A DNA stretch of 51,930 nucleotides from Leptolinea sp. (GTDB lineage: Bacteria; Chloroflexota; Anaerolineae; Anaerolineales; Anaerolineaceae), in the NCBI GenBank assembly GCA_012798535.1, contig JAAZMZ010000026.1:1-51930 (forward strand), in the 5' to 3' direction. This document shows positions 7,859 through 16,755 of the stretch, piece after piece. The notes beneath the pieces were generated by a model. That model was given only the letters and a program-made list of their open reading frames with translations. It was not told the DNA's origin and ran no database searches. The position numbers were made by a program, and so were the translations under genes. Each line of letters opens with the position of its first letter. Position 1 is the first letter of the stretch.

Positions 7859-8476
7859 TTAAGTTCCTGAAGATACTGAACCATCCCGCCTTATGAATAG
7901 AATATCTATCCCCGTTCTCTGTTTCGCCAAGAGTGGTAATCTTCCCCACAAGTTCCGAAATTGTGGGATATCGGGAAGTGCAATACTGTATCTCGTTTCA
8001 GGTTCGTCCATTCGTTGGAGAATTTCCCCAAGTATTCCCAGAAAGTAGTTCACCCGCATGGGTTGAAGTGAACCTTCTCCTTTGACTTCGATAATCCACT
8101 TCTTACCGTTTTTTATGGCTTCGATATCAATACCCTGTTCATGACCCCAGGCGATCTTTGTTGTCCAACCCTGATCCTGCAGTCATATTTCTAAATACCT
8201 CTTTGCCTGGTCTTCTGAAAGATGATCGGAGGGATTTTTTCTGGAAATATACGGTTTTTCGTGTACGGCTAGCTTATTTTCGGAGTAATTTAGGTAGTTA
8301 CGTATCCTACCCTGAACGATGCGTCTCTCAATGACCTGTTTATTCGCCAGGAGACGACAGGTGATATTCACAGGGGATTGATGTTTATCCTTACCAAGAA
8401 GTATGTCAGCTAACTCCCTGTCAGTCTGTCCATCTTTTTGTGCCAATTGTTCAACAATCTTACTCTGTAAAGTCAT
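7859..8476 (-). pseudogene. PD-(D/E)XK nuclease-like gene split by an in-frame TGA
   Basis: One reading frame runs from ATG 8476 to the stop at 7859-7861 and is interrupted only by TGA at 8183-8185. The first part (97 residues) looks like a winged-helix head (VEQLAQKDGQTDRELADILL). The second part (107 residues) carries the nuclease core: GIDIEAIKNGKKWIIEVKG (D...E-x-K) and the conserved MRVNYFLGILGEILQR and ALPDIPQFRNLWGRLP blocks. The broken codon lies between EI and LQDQGW and is a plausible former TGG. Restoring it gives a protein of about 205 residues. It is the promoter-distal-side neighbour of the DUF2726 gene, on the same strand. A sequencing error cannot be excluded. Confidence 0.75.
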
Positions 8477-8734
8477 TCATCCCTCCTAATTTTTTTGTAT
8501 TAGAAAGTCGTTTTGTAGCATTGTACGTCCCTTTTTATGGTTTGAAAATTTACACAAATAATTTCTATATATACCCACTTTTGTATTAAATATCTGACTT
8601 TGGTCGTTTTTCCAAACATATCATTAACCCCACTATTTTTTACGCCTATTTAATCACCCGACTCTTTCATTCCCCGTATACTGCTATCAGGCGCAAAGTA
8701 TTTTATCCAAGTTTATTGATAGCAGAAAGTTTTT
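8477..8734. other. AT-rich right margin of the island
   Basis: No gene is visible. The stretch is strongly A/T-rich with poly-T and poly-A tracts and marks the change back to the higher-GC backbone at about 8690. I found no tRNA, integrase or obvious direct repeat that would define an attachment site. Confidence 0.5.
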
Positions 8735-9796
8735 ATGGAATCGTTCCCGACCGTACTGTATGAAGCAGTGCTGGTGGCCTTTGGCAAAATCCTCGCCAAA
8801 TATGACGGCTTTACCCAGGGCGTCATTATGCGCGACATCGGCAAAGAGATCATCGATTATCTCAACGCCCACGGGTATGAGTTCAAAGAGACCGGTTCGC
8901 TGGAGGATATGCACACCCTGGTGGACCTGTTCGTGAAGAACGGTTTTGCCGAATCGCTGGTAGTCAGACCGGCGGAACCCGGAAAGAACTATATCTATAA
9001 GAATCTGTACGGCCGGCCGGCGTACAAAGAGCTGTACGACCTGACGCTCAATCCGTTTTTATCCTGCCCGCTGAACCTGTGTATGGTCTATGTGGCTGGA
9101 AAATATGGGAAGCGAATGGTAATGCACCGCAAGGATTTCATCAGCGATTCCATCACGGAAGCCCAGTATGAACTGGTGGATGACGATACTCCGGAAGGTT
9201 CTCTAAATGAACTGGTGGTGTCATCCGCGCGGCTGTTCGAGATCGCTGACGAGAAGCAGAAGCTCTACCGCCACCAGTCCATCACTGACCCGCTGACCGG
9301 TTTGCACAACCGGCGCTATCTGCTCGAAGAAGGCGAACGCCTCTACAAACTGGCGGCCCGCGGGCGGAAACCTATTGCCATACTATTGCTGGATATCGAC
9401 TATTTCAAACTGGTCAACGACCGCTTCGGGCACGGTACGGGAGATACGGTGCTGCGCCTGATCGCGGATATCTGCCGCCGCTGCCTGCGTGACACAGACC
9501 TGGTAGGACGCTACGGCGGGGAAGAGTTCGTGGTTATTTTGCCGAATTCCAAACTGCCCGCCGCGCTGGAGATCGCTGAACGTTTGCGCAGCGAGGTGGA
9601 AAACGCCACCTTCCAGACCGAAAAATCCGGCGACCTGGCATTGACCATTAGCATCGGAGTGAATTGCTGCCCGGCGGTGGGCGGTTCCTTTGAAACCGCG
9701 CTGGATAATGCCGACGCGGCCATGTATCAGGCCAAGCAGTACGGCCGCAACAAGATCGCCGTTTACGATCCCTGTCCGCAGACGCACACCGTCTGA
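8735..9796 (+). CDS. Diguanylate cyclase with uncharacterised N-terminal sensor region
   Basis: A 353-residue protein. The C-terminal half (~185-345) is a complete GGDEF domain: DPLTGLHNRRYL, LLLDIDYFKLVND, the active-site loop GGEEF (~260-264) and an RDTD inhibitory-site motif 5 residues ahead of it. It should make c-di-GMP from two GTP and be product-inhibited. Residues 1-175 have no domain I can name; a segment FLSCPLNLCMVYVAGKY carries two Cys that could bind a metal or cofactor. There are no membrane segments, so it is cytoplasmic. It starts the backbone region right of the AT-rich island and is transcribed alone. Confidence 0.88.
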   Translation: MESFPTVLYEAVLVAFGKILAKYDGFTQGVIMRDIGKEIIDYLNAHGYEFKETGSLEDMHTLVDLFVKNGFAESLVVRPAEPGKNYIYKNLYGRPAYKELYDLTLNPFLSCPLNLCMVYVAGKYGKRMVMHRKDFISDSITEAQYELVDDDTPEGSLNELVVSSARLFEIADEKQKLYRHQSITDPLTGLHNRRYLLEEGERLYKLAARGRKPIAILLLDIDYFKLVNDRFGHGTGDTVLRLIADICRRCLRDTDLVGRYGGEEFVVILPNSKLPAALEIAERLRSEVENATFQTEKSGDLALTISIGVNCCPAVGGSFETALDNADAAMYQAKQYGRNKIAVYDPCPQTHTV

Positions 9797-9808
9797 TCGG
9801 GTAGCGGG

Positions 9809-10465
9809 CTATTGTTTTTCGATGTCGGCCGCGATGGCAGCCACAAACGAATAAAACATCAGCAGCCAGGCGATCCCCAGACTTGCCCAGCACAGGTGCA
9901 GTTTATCCACGGCACTGGTCATACCCGGCACGAAGCCGAAGATAGCAATTTCCAGCGCGAACAGAAAAAGGACGGCCGTCAAGGCAGTGCTGTACGGCCA
10001 GGTCTTCGCCATAGCCGACCGGATATTTGCCGGGATGAATTTCTTCCACCCGTTCAACGGTTTATTGATGAGGGTCGCGAATCCCCAGGCCGGTAAGAAG
10101 AACACGACCTGCCCGATCCCCCCGCCGCTCAACAGAAGGAGCAGGAAGAGGAGGATGAACACCGCCGCGCTGTGCCGGGTGTGCAGATAGGCCAGCGACC
10201 AGAGGATGATCATCGCCCCGAAGGTCATGGCCAGCAGTCCACTAAACAGGTAGTTCTGCGCCAGTGTCAGCGCTTCTTCCGTGCCATACTCCCACATGCG
10301 CTGCGCGGGTCCGATCGCCTGAATGAGTATTCCCGGTGTGCGCGTGTAGCCCTGCAGTGTCTCGAAGAATCCATGGTTCATGCCGGATACACCCAACAGC
10401 ACACCCACGACGGCCACCGCCGTTTTCAAGGAGCGGTTCAGTTTCTCCCGTTTCTTAGCAGCCAT
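9809..10465 (-). CDS. Unrecognised multi-pass membrane protein
   Basis: About 218 residues with a basic N-terminus (MAAKKREKLNRSLK) and roughly five hydrophobic spans, including a Leu-rich one (FILLFLLLLLSGGGIG). I do not recognise the family; nothing catalytic is seen. The frame continues six codons further to a TTG at 10483, but the ATG at 10465 is preferred; neither has a strong ribosome site. It ends 12 bp from the convergent diguanylate cyclase and lies 35 bp after the nitrilase-type gene, with which it may be co-transcribed. Confidence 0.65.
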   Translation of the reverse strand: MAAKKREKLNRSLKTAVAVVGVLLGVSGMNHGFFETLQGYTRTPGILIQAIGPAQRMWEYGTEEALTLAQNYLFSGLLAMTFGAMIILWSLAYLHTRHSAAVFILLFLLLLLSGGGIGQVVFFLPAWGFATLINKPLNGWKKFIPANIRSAMAKTWPYSTALTAVLFLFALEIAIFGFVPGMTSAVDKLHLCWASLGIAWLLMFYSFVAAIAADIEKQ

Positions 10466-10500
10466 CTTGCGGTATATCCCCAAAAAAGTAATGGATCAAT

Positions 10501-11307
10501 TCACTTCTCCTGTTTTACCAGCAGGTCATCATACAGCTCCGGCCGGCGGCACTGGAACAGGTCATTTTGTTTGGTGACCCACTTGTTGTCGGCTTTGTTC
10601 AGGTCGACTTCGGCGAATACCACCTCATCGGACATGCCGTCAGCCTGCACCAGCAGTTCTCCAATGGGTGAGGTGATCTGCGACAGGCCGGAAAAAGCCA
10701 GGTCGCGGTCGATGCCGGTGCGGTTGGCCGTGGCGGTGAACACGCGATTTTCCAGCGAGCGGGTCAGCATGGCTTTCTGGCACCAGGGCAGCACCAGATT
10801 GGCCGGGTGCAGGATGATCTGTGCACCGCGCAATGCCAGGCTGCGGGCCATCTCGGGGAAAAACCAGTCAAAGCAGATCATCAGGCCAAACTTCTGTCCA
10901 TGCCATGCGAAGACAGGCGGTTTTTCACTGCCCGGTTTAAAGAAGTTCCTTTCATTGGCGAAGAGATGCGCTTTGCGGTATACCGTCTCCAAGCGGCCGT
11001 CTGCATAGACGACTGCCGAGTTGAAGAGCGTTTCACCCGCCAGTTCACACAATCCGCCCACCACCAGTTTTCCTGTGGAAGACCAGTCACGTAACAGTGA
11101 TACGTAAGGGCCGTCACTGGCTGTTTCCGCCACCGACCGTGCCTGTTCGAGGCTTTCGAAGTTGTAACCCGAGTTGGCCAGTTCCGGCAGTACCAGCGCA
11201 TCGATGCCGGCACGGGCGGCTTCTTCCAGCAGCCTGCGGATGATCTGCAGATTGGCTTCGCGGTCCGCGAGTTTAAAATCTGCCTGGGCAACACCGATCT
11301 TGAGCAT
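10501..11307 (-). CDS. Carbon-nitrogen hydrolase (nitrilase superfamily)
   Basis: A 268-residue enzyme with the full Glu-Lys-Cys triad of the family: Glu42 (LVLPELANSGY), Lys112 (VYRKAHLF) and Cys145 (GLMICFDWFFPE). A substrate-pocket segment (ILHPANLVLP) follows. Members hydrolyse amides or N-carbamoyl compounds such as omega-amides and carbamoyl-putrescine; the exact substrate is not evident. The ATG at 11307 has GAGAGGTGA just upstream. The cytoplasmic enzyme is followed by the membrane protein on the same strand. Confidence 0.87.
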   Translation of the reverse strand: MLKIGVAQADFKLADREANLQIIRRLLEEAARAGIDALVLPELANSGYNFESLEQARSVAETASDGPYVSLLRDWSSTGKLVVGGLCELAGETLFNSAVVYADGRLETVYRKAHLFANERNFFKPGSEKPPVFAWHGQKFGLMICFDWFFPEMARSLALRGAQIILHPANLVLPWCQKAMLTRSLENRVFTATANRTGIDRDLAFSGLSQITSPIGELLVQADGMSDEVVFAEVDLNKADNKWVTKQNDLFQCRRPELYDDLLVKQEK

Positions 11308-11455
11308 GACTTCACCTCTCTACCTTTTACAGAGTCTTCTGTATTAGGTAGAAAAATTATATCCCCTCGATCGGAATTATGCACCAGAGTATGGTGTGCT
11401 GATAAACGGACAGCTTTACGTTGTAGCACCTGAACCGGAGGCTCCCGGTTTCGCC

Positions 11456-11983
11456 TCACGGCTCCAGTTTTATCGAGAACGCTTTGTTTTCGGATCCCTG
11501 CAATATTCTGTTCACCACCCAGGTTGTGCTGGTTCCCCTGATCTCATCCGCCGTAATCTCGCCTTTCATTAAGGTGCTGTATGCTTGAAGTTTCGGTTTG
11601 CCGGCTTCCTGGTACACATTCTTGAAACCCAGTTCGAATTTTCCGTCGGATACTTCGGCTGATGCCGACACTTCTTCTTTAGGAATTGTCCCATTGTAGA
11701 TAGACGATAATACATATTTTCCCTTGAAGGATATCAGCTTGTCTGTGTATGTAAGATCCCCCACGATTTTACAGGCTACAACCCCTCCCACATTCAGGTT
11801 AACCGGAATAACCCTGGGTTCAACGGTTGGAGCCTGGGTGGCCGTCGGCACCGGGGTGTCCGTCGGCAAGATCGTTGGCGTTTCTGTTGGTGGTGGCACA
11901 GTCGGGGTGCTGGTGCTCAATGGCGCGGATGGAGAGCAAGCTGCCAGGAGCAGACAAAACAGGATGAGCGGTGCTTTTTTCAT
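11456..11983 (-). CDS. Lipoprotein with Thr/Pro-rich linker, unknown function
   Basis: A 175-residue protein with a signal peptide ending in a lipobox (LLAAC, Cys16) and a linker of Thr/Pro repeats (~20-55) typical of surface lipoproteins in Anaerolineae-like genomes. The folded part (~60-175) contains VACKIVGDLTYTDK and ends in a strand-rich region; no family is recognised. An AGAGGGAAA ribosome site precedes the ATG. Likely anchored outside the membrane. Confidence 0.7.
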   Translation of the reverse strand: MKKAPLILFCLLLAACSPSAPLSTSTPTVPPPTETPTILPTDTPVPTATQAPTVEPRVIPVNLNVGGVVACKIVGDLTYTDKLISFKGKYVLSSIYNGTIPKEEVSASAEVSDGKFELGFKNVYQEAGKPKLQAYSTLMKGEITADEIRGTSTTWVVNRILQGSENKAFSIKLEP

Positions 11984-12160
11984 TTTCCCTCTGATTCAAC
12001 GAAGATGGGTAAATTATAGGGGAAAAATGGCCATTCCTGCAAGGAGAGATTCTCTTTAGGCTAATCGCCGGTCGAGCCATAGAATAATTTCTCCCAATTG
12101 TCTCCACTTATCCTCCACAGGACCTCCATAATCGCGCGCCATACTGAAAGCATCACAAAC

Positions 12161-12176
12161 CATGACACGGGTCATG
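12161..12176. promoter_or_regulatory. Palindrome upstream of the His-rich membrane protein
   Basis: CATGAC (12161-12166) and GTCATG (12171-12176) form a perfect 6-bp inverted repeat with a 4-base spacer, 20 bp before the ATG at 12196. It may be an operator, possibly for the response regulator encoded next door. Confidence 0.35.
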
Positions 12177-12195
12177 ACATTTTCTGGAGGAAAGT

Positions 12196-12627
12196 ATGTC
12201 TCATAATGCTTCAATTGTTTTTCGCGTACTGGGCGCCGTGCTGCTGATCATTTTGATCGCGGTCGGTGGTTTCATGGTGTTCCAGGCCGGGCAGGCACAA
12301 GGGTACGCCCTCGGCGCGGCTTCTGTTGGTTCGGCCGGCATTCAGGCACCCAACGCGGCCGTCCCGTTGTATGAGCCGGGATCGATGGGAATGGTTCACC
12401 ATTTCACACCCTTCCTGGGGTTTTATGCGATCATCCCGGCGCTGATCGGGCTGTTCATTGTGTTCGGAATCTTCCGGGTGTTCTTCTGCGGACACCGGTA
12501 TATGCATCACGGCCCGTGGATGTATGGACCCAATCCGCACTATCCCTGGCCGGGAGAACATCCCTGCGAGGAACCCGGCAAATCATCCCATCCATCTACC
12601 GGCGGGCAGGAAGCTGAAAAGAAATAA
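12196..12627 (+). CDS. Small His-rich membrane protein, unknown function
   Basis: A 143-residue protein with two membrane spans (~10-30 and ~78-97) joined by a short loop outside the membrane, then a tail rich in His, Met, Trp and Pro (GHRYMHHGPWMYG) that could bind a metal. CTGGAGG precedes the ATG. It is followed by a terminator and then by a two-component system on the same strand. Small proteins of this kind next to OmpR-type systems often belong to metal or envelope-stress responses; that link is inference. Confidence 0.6.
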   Translation: MSHNASIVFRVLGAVLLIILIAVGGFMVFQAGQAQGYALGAASVGSAGIQAPNAAVPLYEPGSMGMVHHFTPFLGFYAIIPALIGLFIVFGIFRVFFCGHRYMHHGPWMYGPNPHYPWPGEHPCEEPGKSSHPSTGGQEAEKK

Positions 12628-12636
12628 TCTTGCAGC

Positions 12637-12670
12637 AAGGGGCTGACTCGAAAGGGTTGGCCCCCTTTTT
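12637..12670 (+). terminator. Rho-independent terminator
   Basis: AAGGGGC pairs with GGCCCCCTT around a short loop and is followed by a T-run, 10 bp after the stop of the His-rich membrane protein. It separates that gene from the two-component system. Confidence 0.75.
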
Positions 12671-12699
12671 ATCCGGTTTACAGTACACTTTAAGGTACC

Positions 12700-13386
12700 A
12701 TGCAAGAACTCATTCTGGTGGTGGATGACGAGCCGAAAATTCTAAAACTGACGCGGGATTACCTGATGAAAGACGGTTATCGGGTGATCAGCGCAGCGGA
12801 TGGAATGGAAGCTCTCTCTATGGCACGGCGGGAAAAACCGGATTTGATTGTGCTGGATCTGATGCTGCCCGGCATGGACGGCCGGGAAGTGTGCCGTGTG
12901 CTGCGAAGGGAGAGCGGCGTGCCCATCATCATGCTGACGGCGCGCTCAGAGGAGAGCGACCAGTTGGTCGGTCTGGAACTGGGCGCGGACGATTACATCA
13001 CCAAACCCTTTTCGCCGCGTATGCTGGTAGCGCGGGTGCGTGCCGTGTTGCGGCGGGCTCAGGGCGTATTGAAGCCTTCGGGCGTGCTGCACTTCAAAGA
13101 GCTGGAGATCGATATTGAAGGACATCGCGTAAACCTGAGGGGTCGGGCGGTGCACCTTACTCCGAATGAATTCCGTCTGCTGGCCGTGCTGGCACAGCAT
13201 CCCGGTCAACTGTTGACGCGTGAGCAGCTCATCGACCAGATGCACGGGGTATCTCTGGAGAGTTTCGACCGCAGCATTGATTCGCATATCAAGAATTTAC
13301 GCCGTAAACTGGAAGAAGACCAGGCCAATCCGATGTATATCACTACAGTCTACGGTGAAGGTTACCGCTTCACAGATAACCGATGA
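12700..13386 (+). CDS. OmpR/PhoB-family response regulator
   Basis: A 228-residue two-domain regulator. The receiver domain has Asp9-Asp10, the phosphoacceptor Asp53 (IVLDLMLPGMDG) and Lys102 (TKPFSP). The C-terminal half is an OmpR-type winged helix (LTPNEFRLLAVLAQHPGQLLTREQL, ending TVYGEGYRF). It should bind DNA when phosphorylated by the histidine kinase whose ATG overlaps its stop by 4 bp. A likely target is the adjacent His-rich membrane protein. Confidence 0.93.
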   Translation: MQELILVVDDEPKILKLTRDYLMKDGYRVISAADGMEALSMARREKPDLIVLDLMLPGMDGREVCRVLRRESGVPIIMLTARSEESDQLVGLELGADDYITKPFSPRMLVARVRAVLRRAQGVLKPSGVLHFKELEIDIEGHRVNLRGRAVHLTPNEFRLLAVLAQHPGQLLTREQLIDQMHGVSLESFDRSIDSHIKNLRRKLEEDQANPMYITTVYGEGYRFTDNR

Positions 13387-14507
13387 AAAAACACTTCTGC
13401 GATGATCAACACAGGGAATTGCATGCCTGGACCGCGAATCGTCCGGCCAAACATCGCTACCTGATTCTGCGCTTTTTATCCTTCTTTATACCCCTGCTGA
13501 TCTTCTTTAATATGGCTTTCTATTTCATCAACGGTTTATTCTATCGCCAGGCACCGCCGGGATCGCCGCAGCCTGAAAACTGGTTGACTCTACCGAACAT
13601 CCCATTTTTCGTCCTTGCCATCGTCTTTTTCCTTCTGGGAGCGCTGGCTTTTCGCCGGTTCAGTTCGCCGGTGGCAGAGATGATGTCTGCGCTGGATGCC
13701 GTGGCGAATGGCGATCTCAGCGTGCGGGTAAATGAACATGCCCGCGGTGAATTCAGACGCATGGCGCGCAGTTTCAACCGGATGGTTCAGGAGTTGGACC
13801 AGGCTGAGACCAACCGGCGTAACCTGACTGCCGATGTGGCCCACGAATTACGTACGCCGCTGCATATCATTCAGGGAAATCTGGAAGGAATGCTAGACGG
13901 TGTATATGAGTTGACGCCGGAACAGATCAACGCCACGCTGGATGAAACCCGCCTGCTTGCCCGGCTGGTAAATGACCTGCAGACGCTATCTCTGGCCGAA
14001 GCAGGGAAGCTGCATCTCCATCCGGAAAAAGTATCGATGATCGACCTGATCGAAGATACAATCACCGGCTTCAATGGACTGGCCGGGGAACACGGCATCA
14101 ATTTAAAATCCGCGATCACCGGCAGCGAAACGGAGTTGACGATTTCTGCAGACGCCGACCGATTGAGCCAGGTTTTGAATAATCTGGTTGGGAATGCCAT
14201 ACGCTATACCCCACCCGGCGGAACCATCACTCTGGGAGCGGAGTCTATTCAAGGTGGTGTGCGCATGATGGTGGAGGATACCGGCCAGGGGATTGTTGCC
14301 GAAGACCTGCCGTATGTGTTCGACCGTTTCTGGAAAGCCGAGCAGTCCCGCTCGCGACATGAAGGCACCGGCAGCGGTCTGGGACTGGCGATCGCCCGGC
14401 AGCTGGTCCAGGCACACGGGGGGACGATTTCAGTGGAAAGTCGGCCGGGGCAGGGGACAAAATTCGTGATCGATCTGCCATCCGTGGAAAGAGCCGGTAG
14501 CAACTGA
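13383..14507 (+). CDS. Membrane sensor histidine kinase (HAMP, HisKA, HATPase)
   Basis: A 374-residue kinase with two membrane spans (~28-52 and ~73-90) around a very short outer loop, a HAMP linker (~92-145), the phosphoacceptor His154 (DVAHELRTPLH) and an ATPase domain with N-box (NNLVGNAIRYTP), G1 (DTGQGI) and G2 (GTGSGLGLAIA). The short loop suggests intramembrane or partner-mediated sensing, perhaps with the His-rich membrane protein upstream. It forms an operon with the response regulator. Confidence 0.92.
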   Translation: MKKHFCDDQHRELHAWTANRPAKHRYLILRFLSFFIPLLIFFNMAFYFINGLFYRQAPPGSPQPENWLTLPNIPFFVLAIVFFLLGALAFRRFSSPVAEMMSALDAVANGDLSVRVNEHARGEFRRMARSFNRMVQELDQAETNRRNLTADVAHELRTPLHIIQGNLEGMLDGVYELTPEQINATLDETRLLARLVNDLQTLSLAEAGKLHLHPEKVSMIDLIEDTITGFNGLAGEHGINLKSAITGSETELTISADADRLSQVLNNLVGNAIRYTPPGGTITLGAESIQGGVRMMVEDTGQGIVAEDLPYVFDRFWKAEQSRSRHEGTGSGLGLAIARQLVQAHGGTISVESRPGQGTKFVIDLPSVERAGSN

Positions 14508-14515
14508 TTGGAAGC

Positions 14516-14953
14516 TTACTGATACAGGTCCTTGATCAGGGCTTTTCGGGGATTATTTCTGTCAACGAGGACAAATACCTCATCACCGGGCTGATAGCCG
14601 GCCGTACGGCGGTTTTTCATGATCGACAGGCCGCTGGTGAATTTAGCTCCCTGATAGATATATACGAACTCAACTCTTCCCCTGTCGCGATAAAAATCGA
14701 TCCGGGATATTACCCCCATCACTTCCTGGTTGTCATGAAAGATTTTCAATATTGAAATAAATCGGATACCTGCAATAAGAGTGGTTATTAGTGATGTAAG
14801 CACAAGCACGAATAACAGCAGCATCGTTCCGGCACTGGTGAACACGAAATTCGCCAGAATCACAACGCAACAGATGGCGGGAAAGACCAGACACACATAG
14901 GTGACATAATCGTTCAACCCGGTACGGATAAAAGATGGGCGCGGCGTTTTCAT
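14516..14953 (-). CDS. DUF3592-like membrane protein
   Basis: A 145-residue protein with two hydrophobic spans (~18-40 and ~44-66) and a C-terminal soluble beta-rich part in which GVISRIDFYRDRG, FVYIYQGAKF and YQPGDEVFVLVDRNNP resemble DUF3592 proteins. No activity is known. It converges on the histidine kinase with an 8-bp gap. No clear ribosome site is seen before the ATG. Confidence 0.6.
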   Translation of the reverse strand: MKTPRPSFIRTGLNDYVTYVCLVFPAICCVVILANFVFTSAGTMLLLFVLVLTSLITTLIAGIRFISILKIFHDNQEVMGVISRIDFYRDRGRVEFVYIYQGAKFTSGLSIMKNRRTAGYQPGDEVFVLVDRNNPRKALIKDLYQ

Positions 14954-14993
14954 GAATATCTAACGGTTTAGGTGAAGTGGGGTATTCCGGCTT

Positions 14994-15452
14994 TCACGCC
15001 TGAACCGGTCTGGCGCAGATCATGACAGTCCCGCCGGCTGCCCGCTGCATGTCTTCCTGCACAAAGTTGCCGGCGGCATCTTTGCGCACTTTATAAAGAC
15101 CCGCGCCGGCCGGCATTTTGACAAAGAATAATCCGAGGACGCGGACCATAATATCCAGATCTTTTTCGGGTGAGAGAAGACTGGCCTTTGCCGGGAATTC
15201 CCGCCCGCGGACGCGCAGACTGACCGGTGTGTCTTGCTGGATATTGCGCCACCAGACCTTCTTTTCCGGCATACCGGGAAGTACATAGATCGTATCACCA
15301 TCTTCCAGGTAAGATACCGGTACAGTGTATGTTTTACCGCTTTTCCAGCCCTGATAGGTGATCAGCATGACAGACCGGCTCAATAAACCGTGCAGCGGTG
15401 AGCGCAGGATGAAGCGCACGATCGGGTTCCAGATATGATTCATAAACCACAT
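14994..15452 (-). CDS. Split-barrel flavin/F420-type nitroreductase family protein
   Basis: A 152-residue protein resembling the deazaflavin-dependent nitroreductase (DDN) family: an N-terminal helix (NPIVRFILRSPLHG), then LITYQGWKSGKTYTVPVSYLEDGD and WWRNIQ, a strand pattern of the small beta-barrel. DDN proteins use F420, but many bacterial relatives use FMN or FAD, so the cofactor is open. AGGAGACGGCT precedes the ATG. It is followed on the same strand by nothing closer than the DUF3592-like gene and lies 26 bp after the metallo-hydrolase gene. Confidence 0.72.
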   Translation of the reverse strand: MWFMNHIWNPIVRFILRSPLHGLLSRSVMLITYQGWKSGKTYTVPVSYLEDGDTIYVLPGMPEKKVWWRNIQQDTPVSLRVRGREFPAKASLLSPEKDLDIMVRVLGLFFVKMPAGAGLYKVRKDAAGNFVQEDMQRAAGGTVMICARPVQA

Positions 15453-15478
15453 AGCCGTCTCCTGTAGAAAATGGAGCT

Positions 15479-16231
15479 TTAGAAAATGATCGTCTCACCA
15501 TCTTGAGGTATCAACAGACGGTCATCCGCGATAGCCTGTTCACGGGCATATTCCCGCAGTCCGGCACGCGATACCGTGGCGTGATCCAGGGCTTCCATAT
15601 GAACTGCCACCACTCTGGCACGCGGCGCCAGACGGCATATCTCGATGGTCTGGGCGGCATCCGTCAGGATCAACACGCGGTCTTTACCCCAGACCGCCCC
15701 ACTGGAATGGGTGATGATTACATCCGGCTTCGAACGGGTGATCTCGGTGCGGATGGGCTCTGTTAAGAGAGAATCGCCGACCCACAGGATGGTGGGTTCT
15801 CCCTCAGCCGAGATAACAAAACCGGACGCCAGTCCCATATCGTTCAACACCTCTCCACTGCCGTGTTGTCCATCGAAACGCCGGATGGATATTCCCTTCC
15901 ATTCCACCCGGTCATCCACCGGAGACAGGCGGGTAAATCCTTTACTCTGGAGCGCGGTTTGATCGGCCGGCTGGCAGAAGATTTGTGCGTCCCGGGGCAG
16001 GAGATCCGCCGCGGCGGGATCGAAATGATCTGAGTGCAGATGTGACAGCAGGAAAAACTCCGCGCCGGCGATCACCTCTGCGGCAGGCATGGGCAGGTCG
16101 ATCAATGGATTGGGGGATTTTCCTGTATATGACGGCCGGGTGAATTTGTCGGCCAGATACGGATCGCACACGAACAGATGACCGTGATAGGCGATGCGCA
16201 TGGTGGCGTTGCGGATGGATTGAATTTGCAT
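15479..16231 (-). CDS. Metallo-beta-lactamase-fold hydrolase (UlaG/L-ascorbate-lactonase type)
   Basis: About 250 residues. The metal-binding motif His64-x-His66-x-Asp68-His69 (SHLHSDHFD) is present, with an earlier VCDPYLAD segment and a later LWVGDSLL (metal-binding Asp) typical of the UlaG-like branch. It likely hydrolyses a lactone or phosphoester; substrate unknown. The frame extends to a TTG at 16243, but the ATG at 16231 has GAGGA six bases ahead and lies 8 bp after the flavodoxin stop, so the two genes are an operon. Confidence 0.8.
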   Translation of the reverse strand: MQIQSIRNATMRIAYHGHLFVCDPYLADKFTRPSYTGKSPNPLIDLPMPAAEVIAGAEFFLLSHLHSDHFDPAAADLLPRDAQIFCQPADQTALQSKGFTRLSPVDDRVEWKGISIRRFDGQHGSGEVLNDMGLASGFVISAEGEPTILWVGDSLLTEPIRTEITRSKPDVIITHSSGAVWGKDRVLILTDAAQTIEICRLAPRARVVAVHMEALDHATVSRAGLREYAREQAIADDRLLIPQDGETIIF

Positions 16232-16239
16232 TAATATCC

Positions 16240-16755
16240 TCAAGACAATACTTTAGGAAGAGTGGCCGCCCAGGCGCGGATGGCATTCCAATCGCGTTGA
16301 TCGCCTTCTCTCCAGACACCGAACAGCACGCTCAGGCGGAATTTGATTCTATCAGCCAGCGAAGGAATCCTGGAAATATCCAGTGCGCCGGCGAAAAGGC
16401 CTTCGCTGCGAGGCTTGACCAGATCTCGCACAGGCTGGAGAAAGGTGGCAACATGACTGCGGTATTTGCCATTTCCCATAGTCAGGGTCATACAGGTGAG
16501 AAACGCGGCGAACGGTTTCTGGTTCAAGGCGTTTTTGTGGATTCGCATGAATTCCATGGCTTCCGGCAGCCACGCACCGCCCTGGATTGGGCTGCCGGCC
16601 ACGACGGCTTGATAGGCAGACAATTCCTTGACCTCAGGCATCGGTACCACATCAACCTGCGCGCCGGATTCGGTCAACACAGCGGCAATGGCCTGAGCCA
16701 CACCGATGGTTGAACCTGTACGGCTGGCGTAGGTAACCAGTATTCTTTTGATCAT
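16240..16755 (-). CDS. Flavodoxin-domain protein (HemG-like)
   Basis: A 171-residue flavodoxin-fold protein. The FMN phosphate loop is visible at the N-terminus (ILVTYASRTGSTIGVAQAIA), followed by AVVAGSPIQGGAWLPEAMEF. This form resembles flavodoxin-domain proteins related to HemG protoporphyrinogen oxidase, but the activity is not settled. AAGGA lies upstream of the ATG. It heads an operon with the metallo-beta-lactamase-fold gene, which may pair a flavin reductase with a hydrolase. Confidence 0.8.
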   Translation of the reverse strand: MIKRILVTYASRTGSTIGVAQAIAAVLTESGAQVDVVPMPEVKELSAYQAVVAGSPIQGGAWLPEAMEFMRIHKNALNQKPFAAFLTCMTLTMGNGKYRSHVATFLQPVRDLVKPRSEGLFAGALDISRIPSLADRIKFRLSVLFGVWREGDQRDWNAIRAWAATLPKVLS

